Below are positions 23,012 through 24,593 of a DNA stretch of 24,593 nt, piece by piece. Position numbers and translations under genes: made by a program. The stretch comes from Brachyspira pilosicoli. GTDB taxonomy: Bacteria; Spirochaetota; Brachyspiria; Brachyspirales; Brachyspiraceae. Where the stretch lies: positions 1 to 24,593 of the forward strand of contig NZ_SRZM01000035.1 of NCBI RefSeq assembly GCF_019402445.1, in the 5' to 3' direction. Position 1 is the stretch's first letter, and every line of letters starts with the position of its first letter. A model generated the notes under the pieces. That model worked only from the letters and a program-made list of their open reading frames with translations, was not told the origin of the DNA and did not search any database.

Positions 23012-24593
23012 TGAAAAAAATTGGTATAATTCTAAGATTGATACTAAGCTTTTCTATTATTAGTATTATTTCAATATTTTTTATATTTCTACTATATAAT
23101 ATATATACTAGGGGAGAGGGAAAGGTATATGACTTACCTGTATATATTTTTGTTTCGCTTCTTATATATAAAAATTTTATCCCTTTTATTATAGCTTTAA
23201 GCGTATATTCGGCATTTTTTAAAGGTTATTATTTACCAGGATTACCAATATCTAGAATTATTGCTATACCTATTGCTTTAATAGTTGTATTAACTACATT
23301 TTTTGCTTTTTATGATTATTTCTTAGCTGATAAGTTAATATATGCATTAAAAGAATATAATACAAATAAAGATTATAAGCATTTCAATCAGTATAAATTA
23401 TCTCTTAAAGAATATGAATATCAAAAAGCTCAGCAAGAATTTGATAATGGTAATTTGAATGAGGCAGAGAAGCTAGCTAGAAACGCTTTAATATATGATA
23501 GAAATGATGGAAATATTTTATTGTTATTAAAAGATATTGAAAATAAAAGAATTGAGTTAGAAGAGATTCAAAATACTGATAGGGCTACTTACGTAAATAA
23601 TTTGCTTTCTCAAGGTTCTAGAGCATTTAGTCTTTCAAATTATAATCTTGCTAATAGATATTATACTGATGTGCTTAAAATTGATAGGTATAATCCTTTA
23701 GCTATTTATTATCTTAATAAGATTAGCATTATACAAAATAATAAACCTCTATATATTGGTAAAAACTTTTATGAATCATTGGCATATGGCAAACTTGCAG
23801 ATACTATAGAATTATATAGAACTGGAAGTTTTTGGAAAGCATATAGTAGTATATCTAATTTGTATGTTAATTATCCTAATATAAATGAAATTAAAACTTA
23901 TTATTCTTTGATAGTTGATAGCATTAATAGATATGATTTTTTTATAGATAGGGCACATGAGATTAGAAAGTTTTTTATTGATGACTATTATTCTATAACA
24001 AATACTACTATGCTAGAAAATAATGGTATTACTTTAATGCTTAATAATAATACTATGCTTTGTGCTCTTTATAGTATTTTCTTTGGAGAGTCATTATATT
24101 TATATGATGTGTCTATTATTAATTTGGATAATCAATTAAAGGCTACAAATAAAGTAATATATAAATATGGTAAAATAACTGATTCATTCAATAATCCAGA
24201 TATGAAGAATATTATTTTAAAAGCAAAATTTAATGATTTAAATAACACTTATGATAATAGTAATATAAATGAAAATGTTATTTCTATTAATATATCTGAT
24301 AGTGCTATAAAAAATATTAAAGATTACACGTTTAGAATATTAGGTTATACAGGATTAAAAGATATTATAAGTTTGAAAACTGAGCTTCCTTCTTTTGGTT
24401 ATTCTAATGATATTATTTTTGATGTTTTATTTAAAAAGATTTTATCACCAATTTATTATTTACTATTATTTATAATAATAGCATATTTCTCATTTAGATA
24501 TAATATTTATATTAAGAAAGATATTTCTTTTGGTATTACTCATAATTTAATAGGTATTATTGGTACTATATTGTTTGTATTACTATATATTAT
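23011..24593 (+). CDS. Large membrane protein with TPR insert, truncated by window end
   Basis: The frame is open from the ATG at 23011 (sharing one base with the preceding stop) to the end of the window, about 527 residues, with no stop. Three hydrophobic segments lie at about 8-30, 45-70 and 82-108. A charged helical region with TPR-like repeats follows (about 125-235, for example AQQEFDNGNLNEAEKLARNAL and GSRAFSLSNYNLANRYYTDVL). Then come a helical stretch and a beta-rich part (about 340-465), and at least two more spans near the end (about 473-492 and 507-527). The order of spans, soluble beta domain, spans recalls LptF/LptG permeases, but TPR between the first spans and the beta domain is not usual for them. 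Family unassigned. Confidence 0.72.
   Translation, partial: MKKIGIILRLILSFSIISIISIFFIFLLYNIYTRGEGKVYDLPVYIFVSLLIYKNFIPFIIALSVYSAFFKGYYLPGLPISRIIAIPIALIVVLTTFFAFYDYFLADKLIYALKEYNTNKDYKHFNQYKLSLKEYEYQKAQQEFDNGNLNEAEKLARNALIYDRNDGNILLLLKDIENKRIELEEIQNTDRATYVNNLLSQGSRAFSLSNYNLANRYYTDVLKIDRYNPLAIYYLNKISIIQNNKPLYIGKNFYESLAYGKLADTIELYRTGSFWKAYSSISNLYVNYPNINEIKTYYSLIVDSINRYDFFIDRAHEIRKFFIDDYYSITNTTMLENNGITLMLNNNTMLCALYSIFFGESLYLYDVSIINLDNQLKATNKVIYKYGKITDSFNNPDMKNIILKAKFNDLNNTYDNSNINENVISINISDSAIKNIKDYTFRILGYTGLKDIISLKTELPSFGYSNDIIFDVLFKKILSPIYYLLLFIIIAYFSFRYNIYIKKDISFGITHNLIGIIGTILFVLLYI

Noticed and set aside
1..24593. tRNA, rRNA, CRISPR, transposase or prophage structural genes
   Set aside because: None was seen on either strand: no CCA-ended cloverleaf, regularly spaced repeats, DDE recombinase or capsid/tail-like protein.

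Overview
The window is very AT-rich (by eye about a quarter to 30% GC), uses TGG for Trp, and is dense in short-spaced genes. Predicted outer-envelope lipoproteins, a SPOR protein, several TPR proteins rich in Asn/Tyr/Lys, and an FtsZ with a long Asn/Asp-rich tail suggest a diderm, host-associated spirochaete. Brachyspira is my best guess. This rests on composition and gene style, not on a search.

Layout. (1) 1-1760 is an accessory-looking block. It holds the 3' end of an unrecognised ORF, a DUF4145-type protein with a zinc ribbon, a GC-rich repeat patch (about 53% GC at 1181-1270), and a minus-strand DUF4160/DUF2442 pair whose last codons run into that patch. (2) 1954-6557 is a plus-strand run: a cytoplasmic GH13 glycoside hydrolase, a soluble multi-GAF histidine kinase without a response regulator beside it, and an unrecognised helical protein. 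(3) mtaB (tRNA methylthiotransferase) is on the minus strand at 6577-7824. (4) 8008-13139 is an apparent operon: ftsZ, an exported TPR protein with a CsgG/FlgT-like end, coaE, and a membrane SPOR protein, closed by a hairpin terminator. (5) 13212-16161 holds a radical SAM protein (minus), a GT8 glycosyltransferase (plus), and a second GT8 gene (minus) broken by one in-frame TAA. (6) 16317-20870 is a three-gene operon: an ATP-grasp enzyme fused to a degraded FMN-dehydrogenase-like barrel, a membrane protein with a degraded GGDEF-like domain, and a membrane-anchored TPR protein with an Mrr-like end. (7) 20976-24593 holds a DUF4163/DUF3298 (RsiV/PdaC-like) lipoprotein, then a small Cys-rich protein, a small TPR lipoprotein, and a large membrane/TPR protein that runs off the window.

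How they fit together: the ftsZ operon groups cell division (FtsZ, SPOR) with CoA synthesis and an exported TPR protein. The most unusual unit is the 16317-20870 operon, where three consecutive proteins each seem to carry an enzyme-derived fold lacking its hallmark catalytic residues. I found no tRNA, rRNA, CRISPR array, transposase or phage structural gene. No gene-free stretch exceeds 300 bases.
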